Shown here: in pieces, positions 1-7,681 of the stretch
Position numbering within the stretch: the first letter of the stretch is position 1
Layout: the number at the start of each line of letters is the position of its first letter
Source: an uncultured Bacteroidales bacterium
GTDB lineage: Bacteria > Bacteroidota > Bacteroidia > Bacteroidales > F082
Direction of reading: 5' to 3'
Assembly (NCBI GenBank): GCA_947307415.1
Contig: CAMZJA010000013.1
Span: forward strand, 1-55,705
Length of the DNA: 55,705 bases
Made by a program: the position numbers and the translations under genes
Notes under the pieces: generated by a model
The model's input: only the letters and a program-made list of their open reading frames with translations
The model's database searches: none
Told to the model about the DNA's origin: nothing

Positions 1-1209
1 ATCATCTGCGAATGGGATAAATATAACTCACTCATCATCTCTGAGCATGACGGTAAGGCACGTTTCGACAACATCGTCGAGGGTGTCACATTCCGTAATG
101 AATCGGATGAGCAGACTGGTTACAACGAGCGCGTTATCATCGAGGGTCGTAAGTTCTCGAAGAACCCGTCAATTTCAATCGTTGACAAGGCCGGCGAGGT
201 CATCAAGTCGTACGACTTGCCTGTTGGCGCACACATCATGGTTGAAGACGGAGACAAGATCAAGGCTGGTGACGTCCTGACCAAGAAGCCACGTGCTACT
301 GGAGGTTTGGGCGATATCACAGGTGGTCTTCCACGTGTTACAGAGTTGTTTGAGGCACGTAACTCATCAGAACCTGCTATCATTTCAGAAATCGACGGTG
401 AGGTCTCGTTTGAGAAGAAGCTCGTGCGTGGTAACCGTGTGTTGGTTGTCACATCGAAGACAGGTGAGGTGAAGAAGTATCTCATCCCGACAACGAAGGA
501 AGTTTTGGCTTCAGAGAACGACTACGTGAAAGCCGGTCAGCCATTGTCGGAAGGTGCCATCACACCTGCCAATATCCTTGCTATTGAAGGACCTATGAAG
601 GTTCAGGAATATATTGTTAACAACATCCAGGAAGTGTATCGTTCACAGGGTGTTACCATCAACGGTAAGCACTTTGAGGTCATCGTTCGTCAGATGATGC
701 GTAAGGTTGAAATCGACGATCCGGGTGACACAAGATACCTCGAAGGAGAGCTTGTCAACAAGATCGCGTTCCAGGAGACCAACGACGACATCTTCGGAAA
801 GGTCGTTGTCACCGACGCTGGCGATTCAGATACATTGTTTGTTGGTCAGATTATCTCAGCAAGAAGACTGCGTGACGAAAATTCATCATTGAAACGTCGC
901 GACCTGAAGCTTGTTGAGGCTCGTGACGCGCAGCCTGCCACAGCACACCAGGTGCTTCAGGGTATCACACGCGCCGCTTTGCAGACCGACAGTTTTATCT
1001 CGGCTGCTTCATTCCAGGAGACAACGAAAGTCTTGACACAGGCTGCTATCAGCGCCAAGACCGACTATCTCGAGGGTATGAAGGAGAACGTCATCGTGGG
1101 ACACAAGATTCCTGCAGGTACAGGTTTGCGCGAATACGACGATTTGCTCGTCGGTTCGAAGGAAGATTTGGAACCTGAAACAGTGAAAGTTGAACCTGTA
1201 GAGGCGTAA
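1..1209 (+). CDS. rpoC: DNA-directed RNA polymerase subunit beta' (3' part)
   Basis: This is the C-terminal 402 codons of the largest RNA polymerase subunit; the frame is open to the first base, so the gene begins outside the window. The core enzyme makes all cellular RNA. Recognisable segments are VRQMMRKVEI with DPGDT just after (about residues 230-245 of the visible part), the stretch LQGITRAALQTDSFISAASF, and FQETTKVLTQAAI with the following KTDYLEGMKENVIVGHKIPAG, which is the nearly invariant beta' C-terminal region. The acidic tail ending in EPVEA is usual for Bacteroidetes. The downstream DUF3467 gene lies about 100 bp away and is a common neighbour of rpoC in this phylum. The stop codon runs directly into a 7-nt periodic tract. 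Identity is certain; the true start is not visible. Confidence 0.98.
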   Translation: MICEWDKYNSLIISEHDGKARFDNIVEGVTFRNESDEQTGYNERVIIEGRKFSKNPSISIVDKAGEVIKSYDLPVGAHIMVEDGDKIKAGDVLTKKPRATGGLGDITGGLPRVTELFEARNSSEPAIISEIDGEVSFEKKLVRGNRVLVVTSKTGEVKKYLIPTTKEVLASENDYVKAGQPLSEGAITPANILAIEGPMKVQEYIVNNIQEVYRSQGVTINGKHFEVIVRQMMRKVEIDDPGDTRYLEGELVNKIAFQETNDDIFGKVVVTDAGDSDTLFVGQIISARRLRDENSSLKRRDLKLVEARDAQPATAHQVLQGITRAALQTDSFISAASFQETTKVLTQAAISAKTDYLEGMKENVIVGHKIPAGTGLREYDDLLVGSKEDLEPETVKVEPVEA

Positions 1210-1210
1210 T

Positions 1211-1248
1211 TAGTCTTTAGACCTTAGACGTTAGACCTTAGACATTAG
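1211..1248 (+). repeat. heptad tract after rpoC stop
   Basis: Beginning one base after the rpoC stop there are five consecutive 7-mers and a partial sixth: TAGTCTT, TAGACCT, TAGACGT, TAGACCT, TAGACAT, TAG. Every unit begins with TAG, and the 7-nt step puts a stop in each of the three frames within 21 nt. The same TTAGAC unit recurs after recN (27261-27340) and, as AAAGTCT, at 43803-43832. The tract leads into the palindrome at 1248-1276. Confidence 0.85.
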
Positions 1249-1276
1249 TAGAGACGCCACATTGTGACGTCTCTAC
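1248..1276. repeat. palindromic element, possible rpoC terminator
   Basis: GTAGAGACG (1248-1256) and CGTCTCTAC (1268-1276) form a perfect 9-bp stem around an 11-nt loop that can itself pair a little (CACA with TGTG). An AT-rich stretch follows but there is no clean T run, so it may slow or end rpoC transcription, or may simply be a dispersed palindrome. Similar GTAGAGACG-type palindromes are, from memory, widespread intergenic repeats in several bacterial phyla. Confidence 0.6.
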
Positions 1277-1305
1277 ATTTTAAAATCATTAAATAATAAA
1301 TCATT

Positions 1306-1611
1306 ATGGAAAACAACAAGAAACAATTGAATATCGACCTTCCTGAGGCTGTTGCTGACGGCGTTTATTCAAATTTGGCTATTATCAGCCATTCACCTAC
1401 AGAATTTGTAATTGATTTTGCGCAGATTGCGCCGGCGATGCAGAAGGCCAAGGTGCGCTCGAGAGTGATAATGACACCTCAGAACGCGAAACGTTTATAC
1501 AGGGCGTTGGCTGAAAATCTGCAGAAATACGAGCAGAATTTCGGTCCGATCAAGGATGTTAATGATAATATGGCGGCTCCATTTACGATGGGGTCAGCTG
1601 GGGAGGCATAA
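1306..1611 (+). CDS. DUF3467 domain-containing protein
   Basis: A small cytosolic protein of 101 residues that matches DUF3467 over nearly its full length. The central part (EFVIDFAQIAPAMQKAKVRS, then RVIMTPQNAKRLYRALAENL) is the family's conserved core, and there is no signal peptide or membrane segment. The function of the family is unknown; the gene is frequently found next to rpoC in Bacteroidetes, which hints at a link to transcription or only at conserved gene order. The start is the ATG after an AT-rich spacer. The gene ends immediately before a strong bidirectional terminator shared with pyrI, so it is probably transcribed alone or by readthrough from rpoC. Confidence 0.9.
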   Translation: MENNKKQLNIDLPEAVADGVYSNLAIISHSPTEFVIDFAQIAPAMQKAKVRSRVIMTPQNAKRLYRALAENLQKYEQNFGPIKDVNDNMAAPFTMGSAGEA

Positions 1612-1613
1612 AT

Positions 1614-1643
1614 AAAAAAGCCCGCCGTTCGGCGGGCTTTTTT
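1614..1643. terminator. bidirectional intrinsic terminator
   Basis: GCCCGCC (1620-1626) and GGCGGGC (1631-1637) make a GC-rich 7-bp stem with a GTTC loop, flanked by six A on the left and six T on the right. The A and T tracts let it act in both directions, ending the DUF3467 transcript on the plus strand and the pyrBI transcript on the minus strand. Confidence 0.95.
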
Positions 1644-1645
1644 AT

Positions 1646-2113
1646 TTATATAAACTCCAGCTTATCCTGTGTCGTGTTCTTTTCGCAGTAGTGGCAATGA
1701 AGTTTGATATTGCCTTCGGCGTCTTTGATGACCGTGAACTTGGTCGGGACGTCGTGCTCTTTGTTGGTGACGCAGTTAGGGTTGAAGCATTTTACTATGT
1801 GTTCGATGCTGTCAGGAAGCGTAACCGTCTGTTTCTTAATCACTTCGTAGTCTTTGATCTCTATGATTGAAGCTGTAGGGGCTACCAAACCGATTTTATT
1901 GTAGTCTTCAGGTGCGAAATACTTGTCGGCAACCTTTATGAATCCTTTCTTTCCGTATTTCTTACTGTCGACGTTGGTGCCGAAATACACAGGGGTGCTG
2001 ACCTTTTCGAGCCCCAAAATCTTAACGACTTGGAACACTTTGTCGGCCGGGATATGATCGATAACGGTGCCATTTTCGATGGCTGACACTGTCAATTCTT
2101 TTTTCTTTTCCAT
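1646..2113 (-). CDS. pyrI: aspartate carbamoyltransferase regulatory chain
   Basis: The regulatory subunit of aspartate transcarbamoylase, which binds nucleotides and tunes the first committed step of pyrimidine synthesis. The 155-residue length matches the family. The N-terminal nucleotide-binding part (residues 1-100) includes IENGTVIDHIPADK; the C-terminal zinc domain has the four cysteine ligands at C109, C114, C140 and C143, almost the same numbering as the E. coli protein. It is the second gene of the pyrBI pair, 86 bp downstream of pyrB, and ends at the bidirectional terminator. Presence of PyrI implies a class B holoenzyme with allosteric control. Identification is secure. Confidence 0.98.
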   Translation of the reverse strand: MEKKKELTVSAIENGTVIDHIPADKVFQVVKILGLEKVSTPVYFGTNVDSKKYGKKGFIKVADKYFAPEDYNKIGLVAPTASIIEIKDYEVIKKQTVTLPDSIEHIVKCFNPNCVTNKEHDVPTKFTVIKDAEGNIKLHCHYCEKNTTQDKLEFI

Positions 2114-2116
2114 AAC

Positions 2117-2199
2117 TTTGAATTTAAAGATTTAAGATTTAAAATTTAAAGATTCATTTTTAATATCCTCAATTTGAATTTTAAATTTTAAATTTTGAA
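2117..2199 (-). repeat. AT heptad tract between pyrB and pyrI
   Basis: From the pyrB stop codon, reading into the spacer, the sequence runs in near-perfect 7-nt steps (plus-strand units AATTTGA, ATTTTAA, ATTTTAA, ATTTTGA from 2171), followed nearer pyrI by a second, oppositely reading set of TTTAAGA-like units (2123-2150). The two halves can pair weakly. Read in the sense of pyrB, units contain TAA or are one base from it. It resembles the other stop-anchored tracts but low complexity makes the case weaker. Confidence 0.55.
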
Positions 2200-3120
2200 T
2201 TATTTTAATCCGAGGATTGTTGCAATTAAAGCCTCACGGGCGTAAACACCGTTTTGAGCCTGTTGGAAGTAGTAAGCCTTCGGGTTGCTGTCGACATCCA
2301 CATGGATTTCGTTGACACGCGGAAGCGGGTGCAGCACGCGGCAGTTTGGCTTCGAAGCGTCGAGCATTGCGTTGCGCAACACGTAGGAATTCTTAACCTT
2401 TTCGTATTCTTCAGGATCTGGGAAGCGTTCGCGTTGGATACGGGTCATGTAGATGATATCGCTGTGCGGGATAGCCTCTTCGAGCTCTGTATATTGATGA
2501 TATTCAAGATGTTTGTCTTTGATATGCTGTTTCACTACGCTCGGGAGCTTCAGTTCGACAGGGGAGACGAGGTTGAATTTGGCGTTGAAGTTGCACATGG
2601 CTTCGACGAGGCTGTGCACTGTTCGGCCGTATTTGAGGTCACCGACGAGGGTGATTTCCAAATTTTCGAGTGTTCCCTGGGTTTTGCGGATGCTGTAGAG
2701 GTCGAGCATGCACTGTGTTGGGTGCTGGTTGGCGCCGTCACCTGCGTTGATGACTGGCACTTTCGACACTTCCGATGCGAAGCGTGCTGAGCCTTCGATA
2801 GGGTTACGCATGACGATAAGGTCGGCATAGCTGGCCACCATTGTGATGGTGTCGGCGAGCGATTCGCCTTTTTGTACGCTGGTACCTGCTGTGCTGCTGA
2901 AGCCGATGACGTTGCCGCCGAGCAGCTGGATAGCGGTCTCGAAGCTGAGACGAGTACGTGTTGACGGCTCGAAGAACAACGAGGCGATGATGCGGCCGTT
3001 CAGAAGGTTCTGATGCGGATTTTTCTCAAAGTCCTCGGCTATGTCCAGAACGTGGCAAATTTCTTCAGGCGTGTAGTCGCTGATGGAAATGAGACTACGA
3101 TTTTTTAATGAGATTGACAT
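2200..3120 (-). CDS. pyrB: aspartate carbamoyltransferase catalytic chain
   Basis: Catalyses carbamoyl phosphate + L-aspartate to N-carbamoyl-L-aspartate. The 306-residue length is typical. Carbamoyl-phosphate-binding residues are in STRTR (53-57), the loop Ser81/Lys84 from the neighbouring subunit is present in SVQKGES, HPTQ lies at 133-136, and HPLPR is near the C-terminus. It is the first gene of pyrBI and sits behind a leader of about 165 nt with a terminator-like hairpin, so transcription is probably controlled by attenuation. The ATG at 3120 fits the family's N-terminus (a short lead before the LISISDYT segment). Identification is secure. Confidence 0.98.
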   Translation of the reverse strand: MSISLKNRSLISISDYTPEEICHVLDIAEDFEKNPHQNLLNGRIIASLFFEPSTRTRLSFETAIQLLGGNVIGFSSTAGTSVQKGESLADTITMVASYADLIVMRNPIEGSARFASEVSKVPVINAGDGANQHPTQCMLDLYSIRKTQGTLENLEITLVGDLKYGRTVHSLVEAMCNFNAKFNLVSPVELKLPSVVKQHIKDKHLEYHQYTELEEAIPHSDIIYMTRIQRERFPDPEEYEKVKNSYVLRNAMLDASKPNCRVLHPLPRVNEIHVDVDSNPKAYYFQQAQNGVYAREALIATILGLK

Positions 3121-3164
3121 TGTAGTTGATATTTATAGATTTGTTATTTATTTGATTTTCAAGC

Positions 3165-3194
3165 AAAAAAAATGACGGTTTCAATTGACCGTCA
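3165..3194 (-). terminator. putative pyrBI attenuator hairpin
   Basis: On the minus strand, 45 nt upstream of pyrB, TGACGGT (3194-3188) and ACCGTCA (3179-3173) form a 7-bp stem with an 8-nt loop, followed directly by eight U (3172-3165). This is a complete intrinsic terminator reading toward pyrB, inside its leader. Upstream in the leader are a small hairpin (AGGAA/UUCCU with a GCGA loop, 3220-3233) and then a U-rich stretch (about 3197-3216), the same order of pause hairpin, U-tract and attenuator known from E. coli pyrBI. A UTP-sensitive attenuator is therefore inferred. Confidence 0.7.
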
Positions 3195-3290
3195 GCTGAT
3201 AGAAAATGATGAAAAGTTGAGGAATCGCTTCCTTTTTTGACGTCGTTGTGACGCGAACCCGATAATGTTTTTTGTAGTATCATCGGATTG

Positions 3291-3298
3291 CAAAGTTA
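3291..3298 (-). promoter_or_regulatory. pyrBI promoter (-7 TAACTTTG)
   Basis: TAACTTTG on the minus strand fits the Bacteroidetes -7 consensus TAnnTTTG. Start of transcription would fall near 3285, giving a leader of about 165 nt before pyrB. No convincing TTG is seen 19-20 nt upstream. An ATG at 3283 opens a 62-codon frame that runs through the attenuator into pyrB. Confidence 0.6.
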
Positions 3299-3442
3299 CG
3301 ATAAATTTCGTTATCTGGAAATTAATTTTTTAATTTTTTTTAACATGATATTAACATTGGGGGAGCGATGATTTGTAAAATTTTTTTAAGATTTCTTGCA
3401 GAAAAAAGGTGGAAATCTAAAAATCTTTTAACATAAAAACTA

Positions 3443-3472
3443 TTGACAAATGGAAAAAACGTTGTAATTTTG
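3443..3472 (+). promoter_or_regulatory. promoter of the RHS/T9SS locus
   Basis: TTG (3443-3445), a 19-nt spacer and TAATTTTG (3465-3472) match the Bacteroidetes -33/-7 promoter. The predicted start is near 3477, 150 nt upstream of the lipoprotein gene. The 3299-3442 stretch between this and the divergent pyr promoter is AT-rich and shows no other gene. This is the only good promoter seen ahead of the five-gene locus. Confidence 0.7.
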
Positions 3473-3497
3473 CCTCGATAATTGAAAAGCAGAAGTT

Positions 3498-3554
3498 ATG
3501 AAACATTTAGTTTTAAAAACGATTTTATCGAGCCTGTGGTGTGTGCACAGGTAA
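3498..3554 (+). CDS. possible 18-codon leader ORF with hairpin
   Basis: A short open frame, MKHLVLKTILSSLWCVHR, starts 21 nt after the predicted transcription start and has a weak purine-rich stretch (AGCAGAAG) in front. Its last codons overlap a hairpin, CCTGTG (3533-3538) with CACAGG (3546-3551), 7-nt loop. A second small palindrome, AACTTTAAAAAGTT, lies just beyond. There is no U-tract, so this is not a terminator. It could be a leader peptide controlling the locus, the remnant of a signal peptide, or chance. The remaining leader to 3629 shows no other gene. Confidence 0.25.
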   Translation: MKHLVLKTILSSLWCVHR

Positions 3555-3629
3555 CCTCAGGCGATGACAAACTTTAAAAAGTTGTGCGAAATTCACAAAA
3601 ATTATTGTTTAACTGTTTAAATCATTTTT

Positions 3630-4712
3630 ATGAAACGAGTGAAATATCGTGGAATGGCACTTGTAGTGCTTTTGGCAATTGGAATTGCTGTTTATCTTGT
3701 AGCGTGTAAGAAACAGAAAGTTACACCTATTAATATTAATGCGTCAGAAAAAACAGATGTATATTCGGGTTATACTGACGAAGCTAGAAATGTGGCTTTT
3801 AAAATACGAAAGTTCAAATCTCAACTTATTGATAAAGAAGAGGTTATGCGAAATGAGCTTTATATGCCGCTGGATAGTGTCGTTTGGAATGTTGAGGCAT
3901 TGTTCAATGCTGAATATACTTTTCCTGAAAGGAAGTATTTGGAGACTGTGAAGCAGGATGTGGAGTTTTTCGTTGATGTGAATGCGGATAATGAGGTTTA
4001 TTTTGGTGTTGTCGCTGATTTGTACGACGATATCATAGAGGCTGTAAGACAGGCATATTCCAATGATGGCATAGGCACTGACAAGTCGCTTATGGCAGTG
4101 GTTGTTGATAAAGGTGAGATTGTTGGAGGCATGGCGAAAATAGCAGTTTGTGTGATTTCAGGAAAGGTTGACAATAATAGTTCATCAAAGGAACCATCTC
4201 AGGGACCGTTCGGACCTCGTGACTGCTGGTATTATGGTGAATATGGCGGCACTTGTGATGACCCCTCGGTTTTTTGTGATGCTGCGGAAATCATTGAGGA
4301 TACTATTAATTATTATTACAGCAAAGCTAGTGTGCCTCAATCGGGATTCAGGAGCTTGAATTTCAGCATGTTCAGGGTGGTTTTGAATGGTGACGAGTAT
4401 CTGGATGACAATGGTGAACCTTATCTGTATTTTTATTATTTGAATGAAAACCCTCCTTTATATTTGGATTACGAGTTGCTAAACTATTATTATAATAGGG
4501 AACTGGAGGTGCTTTTGCATTTGTTGCCGTCGGATCCGATATATCAGGGCGAGATGCCGTCGGCGCCAGCGTTCGTTGAGGTTGACATAGTCGGGTTGTA
4601 TGATTATGTCGGGAATGGCAGTTGTTTCCATCATAAAAATTATGTGGTTTATGGAAACAGATGTCATATTCCAAGTCAGGAATTACCTCCTTTGAGGGAT
4701 TTGTTAAATTAA
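3630..4712 (+). CDS. hypothetical lipoprotein, first gene of RHS locus
   Basis: A 360-residue protein of no family I recognise. The N-terminus is a lipoprotein signal: basic MKRVKYR, a hydrophobic run, then lipobox LVAC with the acylated Cys at 26, so it should be anchored in the envelope. The mature part is rich in acidic and tyrosine residues; residues about 180-215 form a Ser/Pro/Gly/Cys-rich stretch (SSSKEPSQGPFGPRDCWYY) followed by several cysteines, possibly disulphide-bonded. It is 16 bp from the next gene and begins the run of five exported proteins ending with the giant RHS protein. GC content is lower than in the housekeeping neighbours, which suits an accessory locus. A helper or receptor role for the other surface proteins is only a guess. 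Confidence 0.75.
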   Translation: MKRVKYRGMALVVLLAIGIAVYLVACKKQKVTPININASEKTDVYSGYTDEARNVAFKIRKFKSQLIDKEEVMRNELYMPLDSVVWNVEALFNAEYTFPERKYLETVKQDVEFFVDVNADNEVYFGVVADLYDDIIEAVRQAYSNDGIGTDKSLMAVVVDKGEIVGGMAKIAVCVISGKVDNNSSSKEPSQGPFGPRDCWYYGEYGGTCDDPSVFCDAAEIIEDTINYYYSKASVPQSGFRSLNFSMFRVVLNGDEYLDDNGEPYLYFYYLNENPPLYLDYELLNYYYNRELEVLLHLLPSDPIYQGEMPSAPAFVEVDIVGLYDYVGNGSCFHHKNYVVYGNRCHIPSQELPPLRDLLN

Positions 4713-4728
4713 AATTTGTTTTTTTGTC

Positions 4729-6210
4729 ATGAAGAGGATACTGCTGATAACATTATGTCTTTGCGCTTTCAGTATGCATTCGCAGCAATGGGAGATATCA
4801 CATGAAATGGACGAAGGAGTGATTCTCGTGGGCGGTGATTGTAACGGGGAAGGTAATTTTATCTTCGGAGCGTATAATGGTGACGCCGGTTCAGGTTATT
4901 TGGATGCGTTTGCGATGTATGTGAATGACGAAGGTGAGTTTGTGGAAAGGAAGTTCTGTTTTGAAGGATACAAATCGTATTTGTGTAATGCTGTTTGTAT
5001 GGATAACGGCAACGCATTTGTTGTCGGAGTGAAAGGCGGGACGTTGACGAACCGGGTTTATGATACGTTGTGGATTGCTGTGATGAATACTGAATTGGAG
5101 ATTGTTGAAGAACGAAATTATCCGATTGAAGCGCCATATATAACGTGGACGACGGATGTTTATCTGGAATTAAACAATTACGGTGAAATCATTGTCTTGA
5201 CTGATGTTAGCGAACGATGCTATCCGAACGTGACTAATGGTGTGTATGCTGTGTTTAAATGCGATACTCATGGGAATATATTGAAAAATAAGTATTTCGC
5301 AGAAGGACACGGGGTGAATGGAGCGAGACCGACCGGTATCGTCAAGGTTCCGAATAGTGATAACATGATGATTTTGGGGCGAGGTTTCTTCGTGAGCAAT
5401 TGTCATAGCATTTGTTATATTGACAACGATTTGAATAAAATTGAGGCTTATCCTTTGCCTTGGCTTGAGGATAACAGGAATTACACTGATTGTTGGAAAG
5501 ATAACGGACATTTTCTGATGTCGTCGATGACGCATCATTACGGCGTTGCTGATAATTCTTATTATGCGGCTGTTTTTGAAGTTGACGGAGAGGGACATTA
5601 TGTGGATACGTTGGTGTATGACCGCGCTGATACCTCTGATTATACTGCTCAATTCGGAAGTATGGCTTATGCCGGTGATGGGGCGATTTATATTGCGACG
5701 TATTGGGAAAGAGGATTTGATGAAATGCCTACTGATGCAGTTATTTGTTTGATTGACAATGACTTGAATCTGTTAGGAACAAAGAGGCTGATGATAAATG
5801 ACACAAAAATTAGGATTATGCATTGTCAAAGGACTTCGGACGGAGGTTGTCTCGTTTACGGACAATGCAAGAAGAATTATGGTAGTGAAATGGTCCAAGT
5901 CTGGAAACTATTGCCTGGAGATTTTGTTATTCCATGGAATTTGGATGATAATCTGGCGGTCTTGCAACACCAGACGGCATACCCCAATCCTACAGAAGAT
6001 TATTTGAATATCGTTTTACAAGATGTTGATAATCAGATGTGTAAGGTTGCAATATCAGATGTTTTCGGTGGAAAGTGTTTTGAGCGAAAGTTTGGGCACA
6101 GCGTTGGCTTGCTTTCTCTTGACGTCTCGTCGCTTGAACACGGAATGTATTTTTATGAGGTGCATGTTGGGAAACATAGCGTGCATAAAGGAAAATTTTT
6201 TAAAAAATAA
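4729..6210 (+). CDS. T9SS type A sorting-domain protein
   Basis: A 493-residue exported protein. Residues 1-19 are a signal peptide (MKRILLITLCLCAFSMHSQ). The middle 380 residues show recurring short strands with aromatic and Asp/Asn-rich turns (for example FVVGVKGG, MMILGRGF, GGCLVYGQ), suggesting a beta-propeller-like fold, though I cannot assign a family. The last 80 residues, from AYPNPTEDYLNIVL to FEHGMYFYEV-like and KGKFFKK segments, are a T9SS type A C-terminal sorting domain, so the protein should cross the outer membrane through the Por machinery and be attached to the surface or released. It is flanked at 16 and 25 bp by the lipoprotein and tail-fibre-like genes. Ligand or substrate is unknown. 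Confidence 0.85.
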   Translation: MKRILLITLCLCAFSMHSQQWEISHEMDEGVILVGGDCNGEGNFIFGAYNGDAGSGYLDAFAMYVNDEGEFVERKFCFEGYKSYLCNAVCMDNGNAFVVGVKGGTLTNRVYDTLWIAVMNTELEIVEERNYPIEAPYITWTTDVYLELNNYGEIIVLTDVSERCYPNVTNGVYAVFKCDTHGNILKNKYFAEGHGVNGARPTGIVKVPNSDNMMILGRGFFVSNCHSICYIDNDLNKIEAYPLPWLEDNRNYTDCWKDNGHFLMSSMTHHYGVADNSYYAAVFEVDGEGHYVDTLVYDRADTSDYTAQFGSMAYAGDGAIYIATYWERGFDEMPTDAVICLIDNDLNLLGTKRLMINDTKIRIMHCQRTSDGGCLVYGQCKKNYGSEMVQVWKLLPGDFVIPWNLDDNLAVLQHQTAYPNPTEDYLNIVLQDVDNQMCKVAISDVFGGKCFERKFGHSVGLLSLDVSSLEHGMYFYEVHVGKHSVHKGKFFKK

Positions 6211-6235
6211 GTATTAACATTTAAATTTTGAAATT

Positions 6236-7225
6236 ATGAAACTACGTATTTTATTATTTATAGCAATTTCAGTTATTGCAAACAATATTGTTAGAGCACA
6301 GGAAAGAAGTGGCTGCGATTTGTGCGGACCGTCGGGAACATCGCAAAATCAGCCGAAAGGCAACTATTCTGCCACAATAGGAATGAATAATACGACAATG
6401 GGTGCCAACTCGTTGGCGGTTGGGCAGGCTAACAAGACTGTCGGCGCGGCTTCGATTGCTTTAGGAAAATTTGCGTGGGCGAATGCCACGAACGCTATGG
6501 TGATTGGAAGCGGAACGGATAATAGCGAGACCAAAGCGTTGATTAACAATTATTCAGGTACCTTGATGATAGGCTTTAACAGCAACAAGCCAACGCTTTT
6601 CGTGAGCAGTTCCAATGGCGGCAGCACAACCGGCAAGATTGGCATTGGCAATGTAACCAGCCCGTCGGCAAAAATACATATGCTGTCGGACTCCAACGAG
6701 GATGCGGGTTTTATTTTGGAGACATCGAACAAAAACTCGAAGAGCGCATTCTTGCAGCTTTATGATAATAATCATAAAATAACGGTCTCAAAAGAAGGAA
6801 TGCGCGTCTCGTCGACGAATGACGCATTGGCTTTTGATGCCAGAAATATCAGCATGAGTGGTAAGGTCGGAATAAATATTGACAATAATTTTACCGGCGA
6901 TTATGAATATGCTTTGGCGGTGAAAGGAGGCATCCTCACAAGTGAAGTGTTTGTCAAAGAAGTCGACGAATGGCATGATTATGTCTTTTCGGAAAATTAT
7001 AAGTTAATGAAACTCACTGATTTAGATTTGTTTATTAAAGCAAATCGACATCTGCCCGATCTGCCTTCAGAAACTGAAGTGCTTGAAAAAGGATACAATA
7101 TGGTTGAGATGGAAGGAATCTTGTTGAAAAAGATAGAGGAACTTACATTGTATACCATTGATTTGCAACGGCAATTGCTTGAACAGCAAGAAGTTATTGA
7201 TAAATTGACTGAAACTGTAAAATAA
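6236..7225 (+). CDS. tail-fibre/YadA-head-like trimeric surface protein
   Basis: A 329-residue protein with a signal peptide (cleavage near RAQ, residue 21). Residues about 45-115 contain short repeats (ATIGMNNTTMGANSLAVGQA, then AASIALGKFAWANA) that look like the left-handed beta-roll of YadA-type trimeric heads: small residues, Gly and Asn at fixed spacing. The C-terminal 95 residues (SEVFVKEVDEWHDYVF, then LTDLDLFIKANRHLPDLPSE, then a heptad coiled coil EGILLKKIEELTLYTIDLQ) match the common Bacteroidetes tail-fibre-type C-terminus that trimerises. No T9SS sorting domain is present. It lies 25 bp after the T9SS gene and 19 bp before the small YD protein. It may form a stalk that presents or works with the RHS protein; that is inference. 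Confidence 0.8.
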   Translation: MKLRILLFIAISVIANNIVRAQERSGCDLCGPSGTSQNQPKGNYSATIGMNNTTMGANSLAVGQANKTVGAASIALGKFAWANATNAMVIGSGTDNSETKALINNYSGTLMIGFNSNKPTLFVSSSNGGSTTGKIGIGNVTSPSAKIHMLSDSNEDAGFILETSNKNSKSAFLQLYDNNHKITVSKEGMRVSSTNDALAFDARNISMSGKVGINIDNNFTGDYEYALAVKGGILTSEVFVKEVDEWHDYVFSENYKLMKLTDLDLFIKANRHLPDLPSETEVLEKGYNMVEMEGILLKKIEELTLYTIDLQRQLLEQQEVIDKLTETVK

Positions 7226-7244
7226 TAATTTAACACATACTATT

Positions 7245-7670
7245 ATGAAAATGAAATATTTTTTAATATTTCTTGTGCTAATATTGTCTCCTTTTTTCAA
7301 TCATAATGTTATGGCACAGAGGTGTATTGCGTTTGATTACGATGCGGATGGGAATCGTGTCGAGAGAATGATCACTAATGATTGCGGAAATATGAGAGAT
7401 GTCTTGGAAGTACAAGATTTTGCAGAGGACAATGAAATTTGTGTGTATCCTAACCCTACCAGTGGGAGTTTTAAAATTGTTGTGCCGGGATGCATAAAAA
7501 ACGAGACGTCGTGTTTTGAGGTTTATGATTTGAACGGGGCGTTGGTTTTGGATGGCAAGCTGCATGACATTGAGACTGAAGTTAATATGGAGAATAGTCC
7601 GATTGGCGTGTATTTGCTGAAGATTACAAACGGCAACGACGTTATTTCCAGAATTGTTTTGAAACGATAA
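7245..7670 (+). CDS. small YD-motif T9SS protein
   Basis: A 141-residue protein. Residues 1-25 are a signal peptide (ending VMAQ). The mature N-terminus carries a single YD-like motif, CIAFDYDADGNRVERMI, of the kind repeated in RHS proteins, followed by a linker and a T9SS type A sorting domain (VYPNPTSGSFKIVV to GVYLLKITNGNDVISRIVLK). So almost the whole protein is one YD unit plus an export tag. It sits 11 bp upstream of the giant RHS gene, which has no sorting domain of its own. The pairing suggests a surface partner or template strand for the RHS shell; this is inference. The reading frame and start (ATG after AT-rich spacer) are clear. Confidence 0.8.
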   Translation: MKMKYFLIFLVLILSPFFNHNVMAQRCIAFDYDADGNRVERMITNDCGNMRDVLEVQDFAEDNEICVYPNPTSGSFKIVVPGCIKNETSCFEVYDLNGALVLDGKLHDIETEVNMENSPIGVYLLKITNGNDVISRIVLKR

Positions 7671-7681
7671 AACTATGGCTT

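Noticed and set aside
1248-1276. tRNA or small structured RNA gene
   Set aside because: The 29-nt palindrome is too short for a tRNA and matches a dispersed-repeat type.
2254-2790. Long open frame on the plus strand opposite pyrB
   Set aside because: It is the complement of a well-conserved pyrB sequence with no family match, no promoter and no start signal of its own; GC-biased third positions in pyrB produce it.
3095-3283. 62-codon frame as a true protein gene
   Set aside because: It has no family resemblance and overlaps pyrB; it is kept only as a possible leader peptide in the attenuator hypothesis.
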